Shown here: in pieces, positions 34,669 through 44,534 of the stretch
How the letters are laid out: each line of letters starts with the position of its first letter
Numbering within the stretch: position 1 is the stretch's first letter
NCBI GenBank assembly: GCA_964609085.1
Contig: CAZSRZ010000016.1
Span: forward strand, 1-57,901
Direction of reading: 5' to 3'
Source of the DNA: JANPLG01 sp964609085
Lineage (GTDB): Bacteria > Armatimonadota > SYMT01
DNA length: 57,901 nt
Notes under the pieces: model-generated
Seen by the model: the letters and a program-made list of their open reading frames with translations, nothing else
What the model was told of the DNA's origin: nothing
Database searches by the model: none
Position numbers and translations under genes: made by a program

Positions 34669-35145
34669 ATGATGGATGCCCCAGGGCGACCTCCCTACCC
34701 ACCCTTCGACCATGAATCCGCAGCAGCAAAAGTGCGTCTCGCAGAGGACGCGTGGAACTCGCGCGATCCCGATCGAGTCGTGCTCGCTTACACGCCGGAC
34801 AGCGTCTGGCGCAATCGGGCGGAATTCCTGTTCGGCCGGGCGGAGATCCGTGCCTTCCTGCAACGCAAATGGGCCCGAGAGCTGGAGTATCGGCTGATCA
34901 AGGAACTCTGGGCCAGCGACGGGAATCGCATCGCTGTGCGCTTCTGTTATGAGTGGCAAGACGACAACGACAATTGGTTTCGCGCCTACGGAAACGAGAA
35001 CTGGGAGTTCGACGCCCAGGGACTGATGAAACGCCGCATCGCCAGCAACAACGACCTGCCGATCGCCGCGTCGGCCAGAAAGTTCCACTGGCCGCTTGGT
35101 CGGCGTCCCGACGACCATCCTGGCCTCTCGGATCTGGGTCTGTAA
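34669..35145 (+). CDS. DUF1348 (NTF2/SnoaL-like) protein
   Basis: 158 residues. The family pattern is clear: AAAKVRLAEDAWNSRDPDRVVLAYTPDSVWRNRAEFLFGRAEIRAFLQRKWARELEYRLIKELWA, then RFCYEWQDDNDNWFRAYGNENWEFD and a DLPI...RKFHWP ending. Such proteins have a cone-shaped NTF2 fold; the biochemical role is not established. ATG codons at 34669 and 34672 both fit. It lies 16 bases past the last pseudopilin gene, possibly in the same transcript. Confidence 0.9.
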   Translation: MMDAPGRPPYPPFDHESAAAKVRLAEDAWNSRDPDRVVLAYTPDSVWRNRAEFLFGRAEIRAFLQRKWARELEYRLIKELWASDGNRIAVRFCYEWQDDNDNWFRAYGNENWEFDAQGLMKRRIASNNDLPIAASARKFHWPLGRRPDDHPGLSDLGL

Positions 35146-35161
35146 CGCAAGTTCAAGTCGC

Positions 35162-37672
35162 TCACTCTGAAGCGTCGTATTCCAGGTCGGATTCGCTGCG
35201 CACCAGGCGGATGCTCTCGACCGCGTGCGCGAAGAGTGGTCGCACGAGCAGGATGAAGATCGCGGCCTCGGCCAGCGAGGCCGCTGTCAGGGCAAGTGCC
35301 GCCAGGTGCTGGTTCTGCACTCCCGTCACCAGGTAGATCGCGATGGCCGGGTTCACCAGGACCATCAACGCTGTTGTCACGCAGGCGGCAGCGACGATGC
35401 CGTCCCCCGGTCCGCGACGGTCGGGCCGTCGCCGTTCCCGACACCAGCCGTTGAAGCCGAGCAGGCCTACACAGGCCGTCGAGCCCGCCACGGCGACCAT
35501 CCCCCCCGCCCCGGCAACCGCCCACAGAGGAGAGACTCCCGCCGCGATGGCCGAAACGAGAAGCCCGACGTGGGCGGCGGTAATGCCGATGACTGCAGTG
35601 GCCGCCAGGAGCGCCTTCGGAATCAGGATTCCCAGCACGAAGTCCCGATCCGAGGCGCCGGAGATGAATGTCGCCGTCCATAGCCCCGCCTCCCGCTGCG
35701 CACGCTCGTGGGAGTGAACCGCGTCGTGCAAGGCGAAGGGGGTGATCAGCGAGGTCAGCACCTGGGCTACGCAACTCACGATTAGGATCAGTTCAGCGAG
35801 GCGTGAGAGGCCGGACAGTCGGCCCGGCGCGAGCACCAGACCGCCCTGCCAGGACACAGCCTGAGATCCGGCGGCCGCGAATACGCAACACGCCACGATC
35901 ACCACTGCCATGGCGACGGTGGCGGTCCGGATACCGGCGGTCACTCCCAGGGAGTCGCGGTGGCGACGCAGCCAGTGGTTGAGGAACGGGTTGTCCTGCG
36001 CTTCCAGGGGCGGGCGGACCCGCGCGTCCAGCCTTGGAATCGGCAGGACACGGGGTGGCCCCTCCCGTTCGACGACTGGCGCCACTCGGAAGCGGAAAGT
36101 CGCGTAGAGCAGCGCGATGATCGCGGCGCCGGCGAGGCAGGCAGCAACCTCCGGGACGTGCCCCTGGTGGATGGTTCCGGGCAGGACCCGCAGCCAGAGG
36201 GTAACGGGCGAGAAGCACGCGGCCCAGCGTACCGCCTCGAATTGGGCGAGCGGGGTGAGAAGCAGGGCGGGCAGTAGATGCCGGCAGGACCAGATGACAT
36301 CCAGAGGATGGGCTGCCTCTTCCGAGTCAACGGATAGCGTCCGCGCCAACCAGACCGTGGCTAACACCAGCGCGGCCATCCCCTGCAGCAGGGCACGCTC
36401 CAGATATCGGCCATCCGGAGGCGATCCGACGACCAGCCCGAGCAAGGCGGGTAGCGCTACCGCCGCCACCTGCGGCGGGAGCCAGACGGCCAGGCACGTC
36501 CCCCAGTCCGTCTCGCTGCCGGGATTGGGACGAGGCATCGTCGCCGCCGCCACCGCCGCCGGGATGCCGATCAACCCCATGAGGGCCACCAGCACACCCT
36601 GCGGTCCGGTCACTCCGGACAGTCTCTCCAGCGGGCCCGTCCCCAGGGTTGGAAGCAGGAACCCGACGATGATCGCACAGGCCACCAGGCCGTGAACCCT
36701 GCGAACGGCGCGCTCCCATCGGGGTAGTTCGGACTCGTCCCCCCGCCAGACGCGGACCGCCTGGCGGAATCCCATCCACACGCCGAGCGGCCGCAGCAGG
36801 AGTATCGCCATGATCGGCGGCAACCGCATGCCGAAGATCGGCTGCGGCTCCGCCAGTGTTCGCAGAAGTAGTTGAGGGAGGCCCAGGAAGAAGAGCGGCC
36901 CCCACTCGGCGCCGGCGCGTTGGAAAGACGTTCTCACCACGCCGGACAACAGGGGTCTGAACAGTGTCTGGCCGAGCACCGCGACCAGGATTGCCGCGGC
37001 CGCGAGGTTCATCAGACAACCGACGGCGGAGACGGCGCCCTTCAGCGCGGCCCCGGGAACGTGCGCCGGGGTTGGAACTTCCGCCTCACCCCGAATCTTG
37101 TCTCGGCCCTCCCCGCCCCCCTCGCCCTCGTGTTCGTCATCCTCGGTCTCGCCGTCCGGGGATGGACCAATCGGCGCGGGAGTTTGCCAGGCGTACAGCA
37201 ACAGGAGGGTTGCCCCGGTCGCGACTTCCGCCTGCGAGATCCCGCCGTAGATCGTCGCGGTGATGTAGGCCGGAAAGAGGACGATCGTGGTCAGGATCCG
37301 CCGCGCGAGGCCCGCGACCCCGAGCATGAAAAGGAACTCCGGCCCCGAGAGGGGGACGAGTCTGAGGAAGTCCAATCGCCCGGCAACGCTTTCCGTGGCG
37401 AGTGCGATCCCGCCCGAGGTGTAGCGCCGGAACAGGATGAGGTGGGGCACGGCGAGCGCGAGAAAGACGAGCGCTCCCAATCGTGGCTTTGACCAGGCAT
37501 CCAGGCGTACGTGCAGTAACTGGAGTGCAATCAACACCGCCCCGCACGTGAGCAAGGAGAAGAGCAACGTGCGGATGGCCGCGGGTAGCCCGATGGGGAC
37601 ACGTCGGCGGGTGCGCAGCTCCCGCCAGAAGAACGGGTTCTCCTCCACCCACCGCTGCCAGAGCACCCGCAC
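35162..37672 (-). CDS. Large polytopic membrane protein, ABC-2 permease-like
   Basis: 836 residues from a GTG with an AGGAGG ribosome site eight bases upstream. Many hydrophobic segments occur in two blocks separated by soluble stretches, including an acidic, Gly-rich insert (DGETEDDEHEGEGGGEGRD, about 168-186). The C-terminal block has SHERAQREAGLWTATFISGASDRDFVLGILIPK, which resembles the amphipathic signature of ABC-2 exporter permeases. No ATPase gene is adjacent. It follows the S9 peptidase gene with a 43-base gap on the same strand. Transport function is inferred from topology only. Confidence 0.7.
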   Translation of the reverse strand: MRVLWQRWVEENPFFWRELRTRRRVPIGLPAAIRTLLFSLLTCGAVLIALQLLHVRLDAWSKPRLGALVFLALAVPHLILFRRYTSGGIALATESVAGRLDFLRLVPLSGPEFLFMLGVAGLARRILTTIVLFPAYITATIYGGISQAEVATGATLLLLYAWQTPAPIGPSPDGETEDDEHEGEGGGEGRDKIRGEAEVPTPAHVPGAALKGAVSAVGCLMNLAAAAILVAVLGQTLFRPLLSGVVRTSFQRAGAEWGPLFFLGLPQLLLRTLAEPQPIFGMRLPPIMAILLLRPLGVWMGFRQAVRVWRGDESELPRWERAVRRVHGLVACAIIVGFLLPTLGTGPLERLSGVTGPQGVLVALMGLIGIPAAVAAATMPRPNPGSETDWGTCLAVWLPPQVAAVALPALLGLVVGSPPDGRYLERALLQGMAALVLATVWLARTLSVDSEEAAHPLDVIWSCRHLLPALLLTPLAQFEAVRWAACFSPVTLWLRVLPGTIHQGHVPEVAACLAGAAIIALLYATFRFRVAPVVEREGPPRVLPIPRLDARVRPPLEAQDNPFLNHWLRRHRDSLGVTAGIRTATVAMAVVIVACCVFAAAGSQAVSWQGGLVLAPGRLSGLSRLAELILIVSCVAQVLTSLITPFALHDAVHSHERAQREAGLWTATFISGASDRDFVLGILIPKALLAATAVIGITAAHVGLLVSAIAAGVSPLWAVAGAGGMVAVAGSTACVGLLGFNGWCRERRRPDRRGPGDGIVAAACVTTALMVLVNPAIAIYLVTGVQNQHLAALALTAASLAEAAIFILLVRPLFAHAVESIRLVRSESDLEYDASE

Positions 37673-37715
37673 GCTCGCGGCCTCCTCGTCACACCCGTGG
37701 GGCTCGGCGGCCGGA

Positions 37716-39707
37716 TCAGTCCTTCAGATAACGATCCAGGAACCGGAAGACGTTGTCGTACCAGACCCGGATGTTTCTCGGCTTCATGATCCAGTGGTTC
37801 TCGTCCGGGAAGATCAGGATCTCGGACGGCACGCCCTGGTGCTGCAGCGCCTCGAAGAGCATCAGCCCTTCGGTGACGGGGACGCGGTAGTCCTTCTCAC
37901 CGTGGATGATGAGCGTGGGTGTCTTCCAGGCCGCCACGTTGAGGTGGGGGGAATGTCTCTCAAACACCTCCGGCCGATCCCAGGGTGTGCCGCCCATGTT
38001 GTAGCCGAACCAGCCCGGTATATCGGTGGTGCCGTAGAAGAAGGCGAGCGCAAAAAGGCTGGCGTGCGTGATGAGGCAACGGAAATCATGGGGCTGACCG
38101 CCTATCCAGTTGGTCATGTAGCCACCGAACGAGCCGCCCATGGCCGCCATCCGAGCGCTATCCACGTAGGGCAGGGAGCGGGCGTCCGCGACGACGGCCT
38201 GGAGGTCGCGGTAAACCTGCCCACCCCAATCGTGCCAGATGCCCTCGACGAACTTCTGACCGAACCCGGTGCTGGCGCGTGGATTGGGGAGCAGGACGCA
38301 ATAGCCGCGGGCCGCTGCCAGCATCGGGTTCCAGCGCCAGATCCAACCCTCCGGCCAGTTCCCAACCGGACCGCCATGGATCCAGAGCAGCGTTGGGAGG
38401 GGCTCACTTGCCGCCGTGTGGTCGGCAGGACGCACCACCAGGTACTGGATTTCCGCGCCGTCATCCGAGACGGCGTGCCGGTGCTCGCACTGCACCAGTG
38501 CCGCTCCTTCTGCTCCGGTGAGCCCGCTCATGGGGGCCAGCAATCGCGGGGGTGATGCGCGTTCCAGTTCGAACACGCACGGCTCCGGCGGATGGGTCGT
38601 GTGGGATCTCCATCCGACTGCCAGATCGCGCCCCGGGACGATCCACACGCTTCCGTGCGTGCCGCCGGTGCCGGGCTCGGTCAGCCGGGTGACATCGCCG
38701 CACTCGGTGTCGATGCGGAAGAGGGCGGTGGCGGCACGCTCGTCGGCGGCGACCAGCACCGACCCACCGTCGGGGAACCAATCCTGCAAGTTGGGCCAGT
38801 AGTCCCACTCTTCCGTGAGCATCTTGGACGCGCCCGACGCCAACTCCAGCACCATCAAATCGACCTTGCCGACGCGCTCCGGACCGCGTCGACGGTGGAT
38901 GCAGGCGATACGCCGCCCGTCCGGCGAGAACCGCGGCGAGCCCAGGCTGGTGAGGGAGGCGGTCCCCAGAATACGCTGCCCACCCCCGTCGATGTCGATG
39001 ACCACCAGGTCGTCGTCTTCCATGCGATCGACGCCGACCACCCCGCGGGTGATCACGGCCTGGGTTCCGTCTGCGGAGACGTCCCAGTCCGCGCTCCAGT
39101 GGTCCCGAACCGCGTCGGGAGTCAGGTCCCGCCGCTCCGAACCGTCCTCGCGATAGGCGATCAGATGGACCTGGGCTTCGGGGAGCCAGTAGTCCCAGAA
39201 GCGGATCGGGGTGCGCGTGTAGAGGATTCCCGAGGGGCCGTTCTTGCGCCGATCAGCCGCATGTTCCCTTTGCTTGTCGTGCTCGATCCCGGGGAAGACG
39301 CTCGTGGTCAACAGCATCCGATTGCCGGCCGTGGCAAATCGGAACGCCGCCACTCCGAGAGGCTCGTCGGTCAGCGGTTGTGGTTCGCCGCCCTCGGTGG
39401 GAAGGATCCAGACCTGGCTGCGTTCGTCGTCGCCGTCCTCCGGCTTCCCCTCGCGAGGGTTGCGGTTGGAGAGGAAACCGAGCGCTCCGTCTCGACGGAA
39501 GCATGGGGCGCGATCGTTCGACGGGCCGCGTGTCAACTGGACTGCCGGACCGCCGTCGAGCGGAACCTTCCAGAGATCGGCGATGAACTTCGCCCCGTCC
39601 GCATCCAGGCGGGCGACCTCTACGGCGGCCCACGCGCCGCAGGGAGACGGGACGACGGCCTGAACACGACCGAGGGCGATGTGGCGTTGTACGTCGAAGG
39701 AAGGCAT
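37716..39707 (-). CDS. S9-family serine peptidase (prolyl oligopeptidase/dipeptidyl aminopeptidase type)
   Basis: About 663 residues: an N-terminal seven-bladed beta-propeller (about 1-400) with TolB-like SPRFSPDGRRIACIH blades, then an alpha/beta hydrolase domain. The triad reads as Ser526 in GGSFGGYMTN, Asp606 in HGEKDYRVP and His638 in DENHWIM. ATG 39707 has a GGGGGGG ribosome site. An in-frame ATG at 39860 would add a possible signal peptide (AAVIALALVRTATGVA), so periplasmic location is not excluded. It probably cleaves short peptides. Confidence 0.9.
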   Translation of the reverse strand: MPSFDVQRHIALGRVQAVVPSPCGAWAAVEVARLDADGAKFIADLWKVPLDGGPAVQLTRGPSNDRAPCFRRDGALGFLSNRNPREGKPEDGDDERSQVWILPTEGGEPQPLTDEPLGVAAFRFATAGNRMLLTTSVFPGIEHDKQREHAADRRKNGPSGILYTRTPIRFWDYWLPEAQVHLIAYREDGSERRDLTPDAVRDHWSADWDVSADGTQAVITRGVVGVDRMEDDDLVVIDIDGGGQRILGTASLTSLGSPRFSPDGRRIACIHRRRGPERVGKVDLMVLELASGASKMLTEEWDYWPNLQDWFPDGGSVLVAADERAATALFRIDTECGDVTRLTEPGTGGTHGSVWIVPGRDLAVGWRSHTTHPPEPCVFELERASPPRLLAPMSGLTGAEGAALVQCEHRHAVSDDGAEIQYLVVRPADHTAASEPLPTLLWIHGGPVGNWPEGWIWRWNPMLAAARGYCVLLPNPRASTGFGQKFVEGIWHDWGGQVYRDLQAVVADARSLPYVDSARMAAMGGSFGGYMTNWIGGQPHDFRCLITHASLFALAFFYGTTDIPGWFGYNMGGTPWDRPEVFERHSPHLNVAAWKTPTLIIHGEKDYRVPVTEGLMLFEALQHQGVPSEILIFPDENHWIMKPRNIRVWYDNVFRFLDRYLKD

Positions 39708-40033
39708 GTCCCCCCCGGTTGCGGCGGCACCGACTGCGTTGGCGGCTCGCGGCGTCGCGACTCCGGTCGCGGTCCGCACCAGAGCCAACGCTATCACGGC
39801 CGCGGGACATGTGGGGAGGCCAGGCGCACGCCGGGCACAACCACGCTCTGGCCCTGCCATGAAGGGGCTGTTCGACTCCCGCGCGACCCCGGGGTGTGGC
39901 CGCGGAGTAGGGGGACGTGCCACTCCCTCTAGTGGAGCCGAGGCGCCGATAGAGCGAACCCTCCGGACGCAACCCGCAACCAACGCATGTCTCCGGTCCG
40001 GTTGCCGGATCCTCTGTACCTGGGAGGCCTGTC
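39708..40033. other. Divergent intergenic region
   Basis: These 326 bases separate the minus-strand S9 peptidase gene from the plus-strand Cys-rich gene and should hold promoters for both. A GGGAGG ribosome site precedes the ATG at 40034. A short CCACT-AGTGG dyad lies near 39921. On the minus strand the peptidase frame stays open here and might encode a signal peptide. I see no clear -35/-10 pair and no RNA gene. Confidence 0.4.
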
Positions 40034-40501
40034 ATGTCCGACTCCATTCCGATCTTGAACCAGGTGCGAGTCGCGTCGCCCTGCTCCGCCCGATGGGACG
40101 AAATGGAAGGGAACGAGCGCGTTCGCTTTTGTTCCTCGTGCCGCAAACACGTCTACAATCTCTCGGCGTTGACGAGCGTGCAGGCGGAGGGGCTACTGCG
40201 AGAACGGGGCGCGGATCTGTGCGGTCGCTTCTATCGCCGTCCGGATGGGACCGTGCTCACCGCCGACTGCCCCATCGGCTTCGCGGCCGCCCGTCGGGCG
40301 CTGTTGATTCCGGCGTCGTTCGTCCTCGGTACGCTGTTGGCCCTCCCCGGCGCGGCCGCCCTGCTGCGTCGGGTGCGTTGGGAAAGCTGGAGCGTGTGGG
40401 ATCAGCCGCCGTTCTACGACGTCGCCCTCCGCCTTGGAATTCGCCGCCGCCAGGAGATCGCCGGCGCGATCGCCATGCCGCCACCGACCTCCGCGAGGTG
40501 A
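40034..40501 (+). CDS. Cys-rich small protein with one membrane helix, function unknown
   Basis: 155 residues. The N-terminal domain has VASPCSARWDEMEGNERVRFCSSCRKHVYNLSALT and later RFYRRPDGTVLTADCPIG, a Cys/Trp pattern that I recall from short uncharacterised proteins of planctomycetes and relatives; CxxC and other Cys suggest a zinc ribbon-like fold. A single hydrophobic helix (LLIPASFVLGTLLALPGAAALL) follows, then a basic tail. Strong GGGAGG ribosome site. No function is known to me. Confidence 0.75.
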   Translation: MSDSIPILNQVRVASPCSARWDEMEGNERVRFCSSCRKHVYNLSALTSVQAEGLLRERGADLCGRFYRRPDGTVLTADCPIGFAAARRALLIPASFVLGTLLALPGAAALLRRVRWESWSVWDQPPFYDVALRLGIRRRQEIAGAIAMPPPTSAR

Positions 40502-40581
40502 AGCGGGGAGAAAGGTAGGGGTATCAATCGGGGTAGGCTGAGGCTATCAGAGATGGCGTCACCGCCGCCCCGGAGAACCCT

Positions 40582-43032
40582 ATGTCTGTCCCCAATGCCG
40601 GTCTGCTCCTCAGCTCTGTCGCCGTCGCGACGGTGCTTCTGTCAGGCCGAGCTGCTCTCTCCGCTGGCTCTGCGCGAGCGAGTCAGCCCGGCGGAGCAGT
40701 CGTGCCGGCTGCTGCGTATCGCTTCGAACCCGGGGTGAGTCCCAACCGTTTCGTCGGGCGCGGCGGCTCCGGCCTCGTCGAGCTGCGACCGGATGAGATG
40801 ACGCTCCGCAGTGCCCGGACCGGACGAGTGGCGCTGCGAGTCCGCCTCGTCTCCGCCCGCAAGAACGCTTCGGGGCGAGGGGAGCTGCGGCTGCCGGGGC
40901 GGATAACCTATGCCTCGGGGCGAGATACCGGCCGATGGCGGACCGCCCTCCCGACATTTGGGCGGGTGCGTTACACCAACGTCTACCCGGGTGTAGACGT
41001 GGCCTACTATCGTCAGGGCAGCGGCCTCGAGTACGACTTCATCGTGGCCCCGCGAGCCGACCCTGGACAAATAAGGCTCGCAATCGCCTGCCGCCCGGGC
41101 ACCCGTCTGGAAAACGGCGATCTGGTGATACCGACGCCCGACGGCCCGGTTCGGCAGACAAGCCCGATAGCCTACCAGGAGAACAAGGGAAGCCGGGCTC
41201 CCGTCGCCGTCCGCTATGTTCTGGAGGCGCCGAGGGCAGGCGGGGTTCAGGTCCGCCTTGCGGTAGGCGAGTACGATCGCTCCCGCCCGCTGGTCATTGA
41301 TCCCGCTATCCACTACTTCGCCGACCAATCCGCCATCACCAGCGACGTGGCCGTGGACGGCGCGGGGTTCCCATATCTGGCCGGAGAAACGTTCGGCCCC
41401 GGCGGCGGCTTCGACGCCTTCATCACGAAGTTCACCCGCGACGGCAGCCAGATCATCTACTCGCTCTACATCGGGGGCGAGGGCGAAGAGACCTCGGGGG
41501 GAGTCGCCGTGGGGGCTGACGGCTCCGCCTATCTCACCGGCAACACCTCCTCACCCGACTTCCCGGTGACCCGAAATGCCTTTCAGCCGGACCTTAGCTG
41601 GACGCCCGAAGAGCCGGGCGATCAGCCGACAACGACGGACGCATTTCTGGTGCGGGTCAACCCCACGGGGGATGCCATCGCCTACGCCACCTATCTCGGA
41701 GGCCACTGGATCGAGAACGGTCTCACCTGGGGCGATGTGGCGGTCGACAGCGCCGGCAACGCATATGTGGCGGGGGACACCGAGAGTGGTGACTTCCCCA
41801 CCCTGAACGCCCTCTACCCTTCCAGCGGCAATCCGGACTACCTGCCCGTCTCGGGATACCTGACCAAGATTGCCCGCAATGGGGCGGTCGTGTACAGCAC
41901 GCTCTTTGCAGGGACCTACACCATCGCCGGTGTTGCCGTGGACGGATCCGGCGCTGCTTGCGTCGCGGGAGCTGGGGGCGGTCCCGGGTTCCCCTCCGTC
42001 AACGCCTTCCAGCCCGAGCCGGTGCCTGGTGATGTCTGGAGCAACGCTTTTGCGGCCCGGTTCAACCCCGAGGGCACCGCGTTGACCTACAGCACCCAAC
42101 TGGGCGGGGCGTTCTGGGAGATGGCCCGCGGGGTGGCGGTGGATGAGAGCGGGTCCGCCTACGTGACTGGCTGGACAGCTTCCGGTGACTTCCCAACCGT
42201 CAACGCCTACCAACCGCGCAATGGGGGGGCACTTCAGGGATGGGGCGGCTACCTGGAGGACGGGTTCCTCTTGCGGATCGAGCCGGACGGCACGGTGCCG
42301 TGGTCCACGTATCTGGGCGGCGTCGGCACGGAGTTCCCCCTTGCCATCACCCTGGATGGGGCGGGGCGTCCGACGATGACCGGCAGAACGGCCTCCGGGG
42401 ATTACCCGACCGTCGCCCCGGATCAGCCCGAGATCCACTACTTCGATGCCGAACGGACGATTCCCACGACCGAGGGCTTCGTGACCAAGATGGAGCGGGA
42501 CGGGACCGGTCTGGCCTATTCGACCTTCCTCGGCACCCAGTATGCGGACGAAGGGCGCGGGCTGGCGGTGGACTCCGGGGGAGGGATCTTCGTCGCGGGG
42601 AACAGCATCGCCGGCGAGTTCGGCTACCTGGGCGCGGAGCGCGGCGGCGACGCTGTCGCGGCCCGAAGGCGGCGCTTCACGCAGCGACCGTTTGTGTCGC
42701 GCCTCGTCCCGCGGCGACGCCCACCGGCAGCGCTGGCGGTCGACAAGAAGGCTGTACGGTTCGGCTCCGTGACCGCCGGGCAGGAGAGCCTACAAATCAT
42801 TCGGGTGTGGAACATCGGGGGCGGGACGCTCACCGGCCGGGTGGGCACAGTGGATGGACCCTATCGGGTGGTCTCCGGCCCGGCCGAGTTCACCCTGCGC
42901 GGGGGTCAGAGCGTCCACCTGACGATCGCTTTCCACCCGCTCACTGCGGGAAAACAGGCAGGCCTGCTGCGGTTCCTCGTCAATGCTCAGCCGCGACCCG
43001 TGCGGCTGCCCCTATCCGGCTTGGGAACGTGA
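40582..43032 (+). CDS. Secreted SBBP-repeat beta-propeller protein with C-terminal ASH-like domain
   Basis: 816 residues. Signal peptide (MSVPNAGLLLSSVAVATVLLSG), an N-terminal domain with YPGVDVAYYRQGSGLEYDFIVAP and DRSRPLVIDP as found in front of SBBP repeats, then at least six SBBP blades (AVDSAGNAYVAGDTESGDFPT and similar; YSTFLGTQYADEGRGLAVD). The final 100 residues (RFGSVTAGQES...FTLRGGQSVHLTIAFHP) are an ASH/abnormal-spindle-like immunoglobulin domain. Extracellular binding or surface function is likely; no enzyme motif seen. GGAG precedes the ATG. Confidence 0.87.
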   Translation: MSVPNAGLLLSSVAVATVLLSGRAALSAGSARASQPGGAVVPAAAYRFEPGVSPNRFVGRGGSGLVELRPDEMTLRSARTGRVALRVRLVSARKNASGRGELRLPGRITYASGRDTGRWRTALPTFGRVRYTNVYPGVDVAYYRQGSGLEYDFIVAPRADPGQIRLAIACRPGTRLENGDLVIPTPDGPVRQTSPIAYQENKGSRAPVAVRYVLEAPRAGGVQVRLAVGEYDRSRPLVIDPAIHYFADQSAITSDVAVDGAGFPYLAGETFGPGGGFDAFITKFTRDGSQIIYSLYIGGEGEETSGGVAVGADGSAYLTGNTSSPDFPVTRNAFQPDLSWTPEEPGDQPTTTDAFLVRVNPTGDAIAYATYLGGHWIENGLTWGDVAVDSAGNAYVAGDTESGDFPTLNALYPSSGNPDYLPVSGYLTKIARNGAVVYSTLFAGTYTIAGVAVDGSGAACVAGAGGGPGFPSVNAFQPEPVPGDVWSNAFAARFNPEGTALTYSTQLGGAFWEMARGVAVDESGSAYVTGWTASGDFPTVNAYQPRNGGALQGWGGYLEDGFLLRIEPDGTVPWSTYLGGVGTEFPLAITLDGAGRPTMTGRTASGDYPTVAPDQPEIHYFDAERTIPTTEGFVTKMERDGTGLAYSTFLGTQYADEGRGLAVDSGGGIFVAGNSIAGEFGYLGAERGGDAVAARRRRFTQRPFVSRLVPRRRPPAALAVDKKAVRFGSVTAGQESLQIIRVWNIGGGTLTGRVGTVDGPYRVVSGPAEFTLRGGQSVHLTIAFHPLTAGKQAGLLRFLVNAQPRPVRLPLSGLGT

Positions 43033-43051
43033 GGATGGGCGACCGTCCCCA

Positions 43052-44443
43052 TCACCTTCCCAGTTCATCCTCAAGCGCCGCGCGCAGATCGGAATAACGG
43101 AAGCGGTACCCGGTATCCGTGGCAGCCGCCCGCTGTCCGGCCAGGAGCAGCTCTTCGCCCATCTCCCCGAAGATCAGCCGAACGGCAAAGGTCGGCAGGG
43201 GCATGAACGCCGGCCGGTGCAGAACGGTGCCAAGGTTGCGCGCGAACCCGGCATTGGTGACCGGATTCGGTGCCACCGCGTGGATCGGCCCGTGAATCTC
43301 GTCGGCCCAGAGCAGGTGGTGGAGCAACCCCACCACGTCGTCCAGGGCGATCCAGGGCAGCCACTGCCGGCCGCTGCCCACGGGTCCCCCCAGCCCCAGC
43401 AGAAAAGGCACGCGGAGTGCACGGAGCATGCCGCCCGACGCGCTCATCACCGGACCGATGCGTGGGATGACCACGCGGATACCGGCAGCGGCCGCGGGGG
43501 CAGTCGCTTCTTCCCAGGCAGTCGCTACCTGCGCCAGAAAACCGACCCCGGCCGGACTTTCCGGCGTCAAGATTTCATCCCCGCGATCGCCGTAGATCCC
43601 GATGCCGCTGGCGCTCACCAGCACTTGGGGCCGATGCGTGAGATCGGCCAGGGCCTGCGAGAGCACGGCTGTGCTGCGCTGGCGGCTGGTGAGGATGACC
43701 TGCTTGCGGCTGGGCGTCCACCGGGCCCCCGCGATCGGCGCCCCCGCGAGATGCACCACCGCGTCGACGCCCTCCAGCGCGCGGCGGTCCACCTCACCCG
43801 CGTCCGGATTCCAGAAGATACCGGTCCTGCCGCGCTGGCGGACGAACGGGATCACCGTGTGTCCCGCCGTGGTGAGAAACGCGGTGAGCGCACTCGCCAC
43901 CATCCCGGAGGCACCGGTGACCGCGATTCGCCACGGCTTCCAGGCGGGCCGAGCGCGAGCTTCCGCCTGTCGCTCCAGGTCGGCGAGCAGGCGACGCCCG
44001 CGGAACGCGAAGACACGGCGAAGCTTGTTTCGAGTGAAGCCGCCCGCCACCGCCTCCCCGAGGGGACCGAGCGGCAGGGCGAAGTCGAGCCGATCCGTCA
44101 GTCGGCTGCCTCCGGCGTACGATTCGAAGAGGTGGTCGTGCCGCCAGCGGGCGAAGGGACCCCGGACCATCACGTCGCGAAAGCAGCACCCGGCTTCCCA
44201 GCCTTCGTGCCGCGCTTCCCAGGTGGCCGGGATCGGCCCCACGCGCATGGCCATCACCAACCGATCCCCGTCGCGGATGGTGCCGGACCTTTCGATCACA
44301 CGCACCGCTTCCCAGGGGGGAGAGAGTCGTTCGAAGGCTCCGGGGCGGTCGTGCCACTCGAAGAGAGCCTCCACCGGGACCGGGCACTCCGTGATGAACT
44401 CCATCACCGGCATCGTCGACTCCAGATCCCGCGCCCACTGCAT
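43052..44443 (-). CDS. SRPBCC domain fused to TIGR01777 epimerase (SDR39U1-like)
   Basis: 463 residues. N-terminal SRPBCC/polyketide-cyclase-like domain (about 1-150, EFITECPVPVEALFEWHDRPGAFERLSPPWE). The C-terminal extended SDR domain has the Rossmann start WRIAVTGASGMVASALTAFL, DAVVHLAGAPIAGARW, and the TIGR01777 segments LVSASGIGIYGDRGDE and LPWIALDDVVGLLHHLL. Reaction unknown; related proteins are annotated as nucleoside-diphosphate-sugar epimerases by fold only. Convergent with the SBBP gene, 19 bases apart. Confidence 0.9.
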   Translation of the reverse strand: MQWARDLESTMPVMEFITECPVPVEALFEWHDRPGAFERLSPPWEAVRVIERSGTIRDGDRLVMAMRVGPIPATWEARHEGWEAGCCFRDVMVRGPFARWRHDHLFESYAGGSRLTDRLDFALPLGPLGEAVAGGFTRNKLRRVFAFRGRRLLADLERQAEARARPAWKPWRIAVTGASGMVASALTAFLTTAGHTVIPFVRQRGRTGIFWNPDAGEVDRRALEGVDAVVHLAGAPIAGARWTPSRKQVILTSRQRSTAVLSQALADLTHRPQVLVSASGIGIYGDRGDEILTPESPAGVGFLAQVATAWEEATAPAAAAGIRVVIPRIGPVMSASGGMLRALRVPFLLGLGGPVGSGRQWLPWIALDDVVGLLHHLLWADEIHGPIHAVAPNPVTNAGFARNLGTVLHRPAFMPLPTFAVRLIFGEMGEELLLAGQRAAATDTGYRFRYSDLRAALEDELGR

Positions 44444-44534
44444 CGCTACCGGCGCATGCGCAGAGTATACGCGACCGATGGCGGTGGGCCGGGTGCACGA
44501 ACAGGCGGGCGACCGTGGTGCCCCTGCTGAAGGC

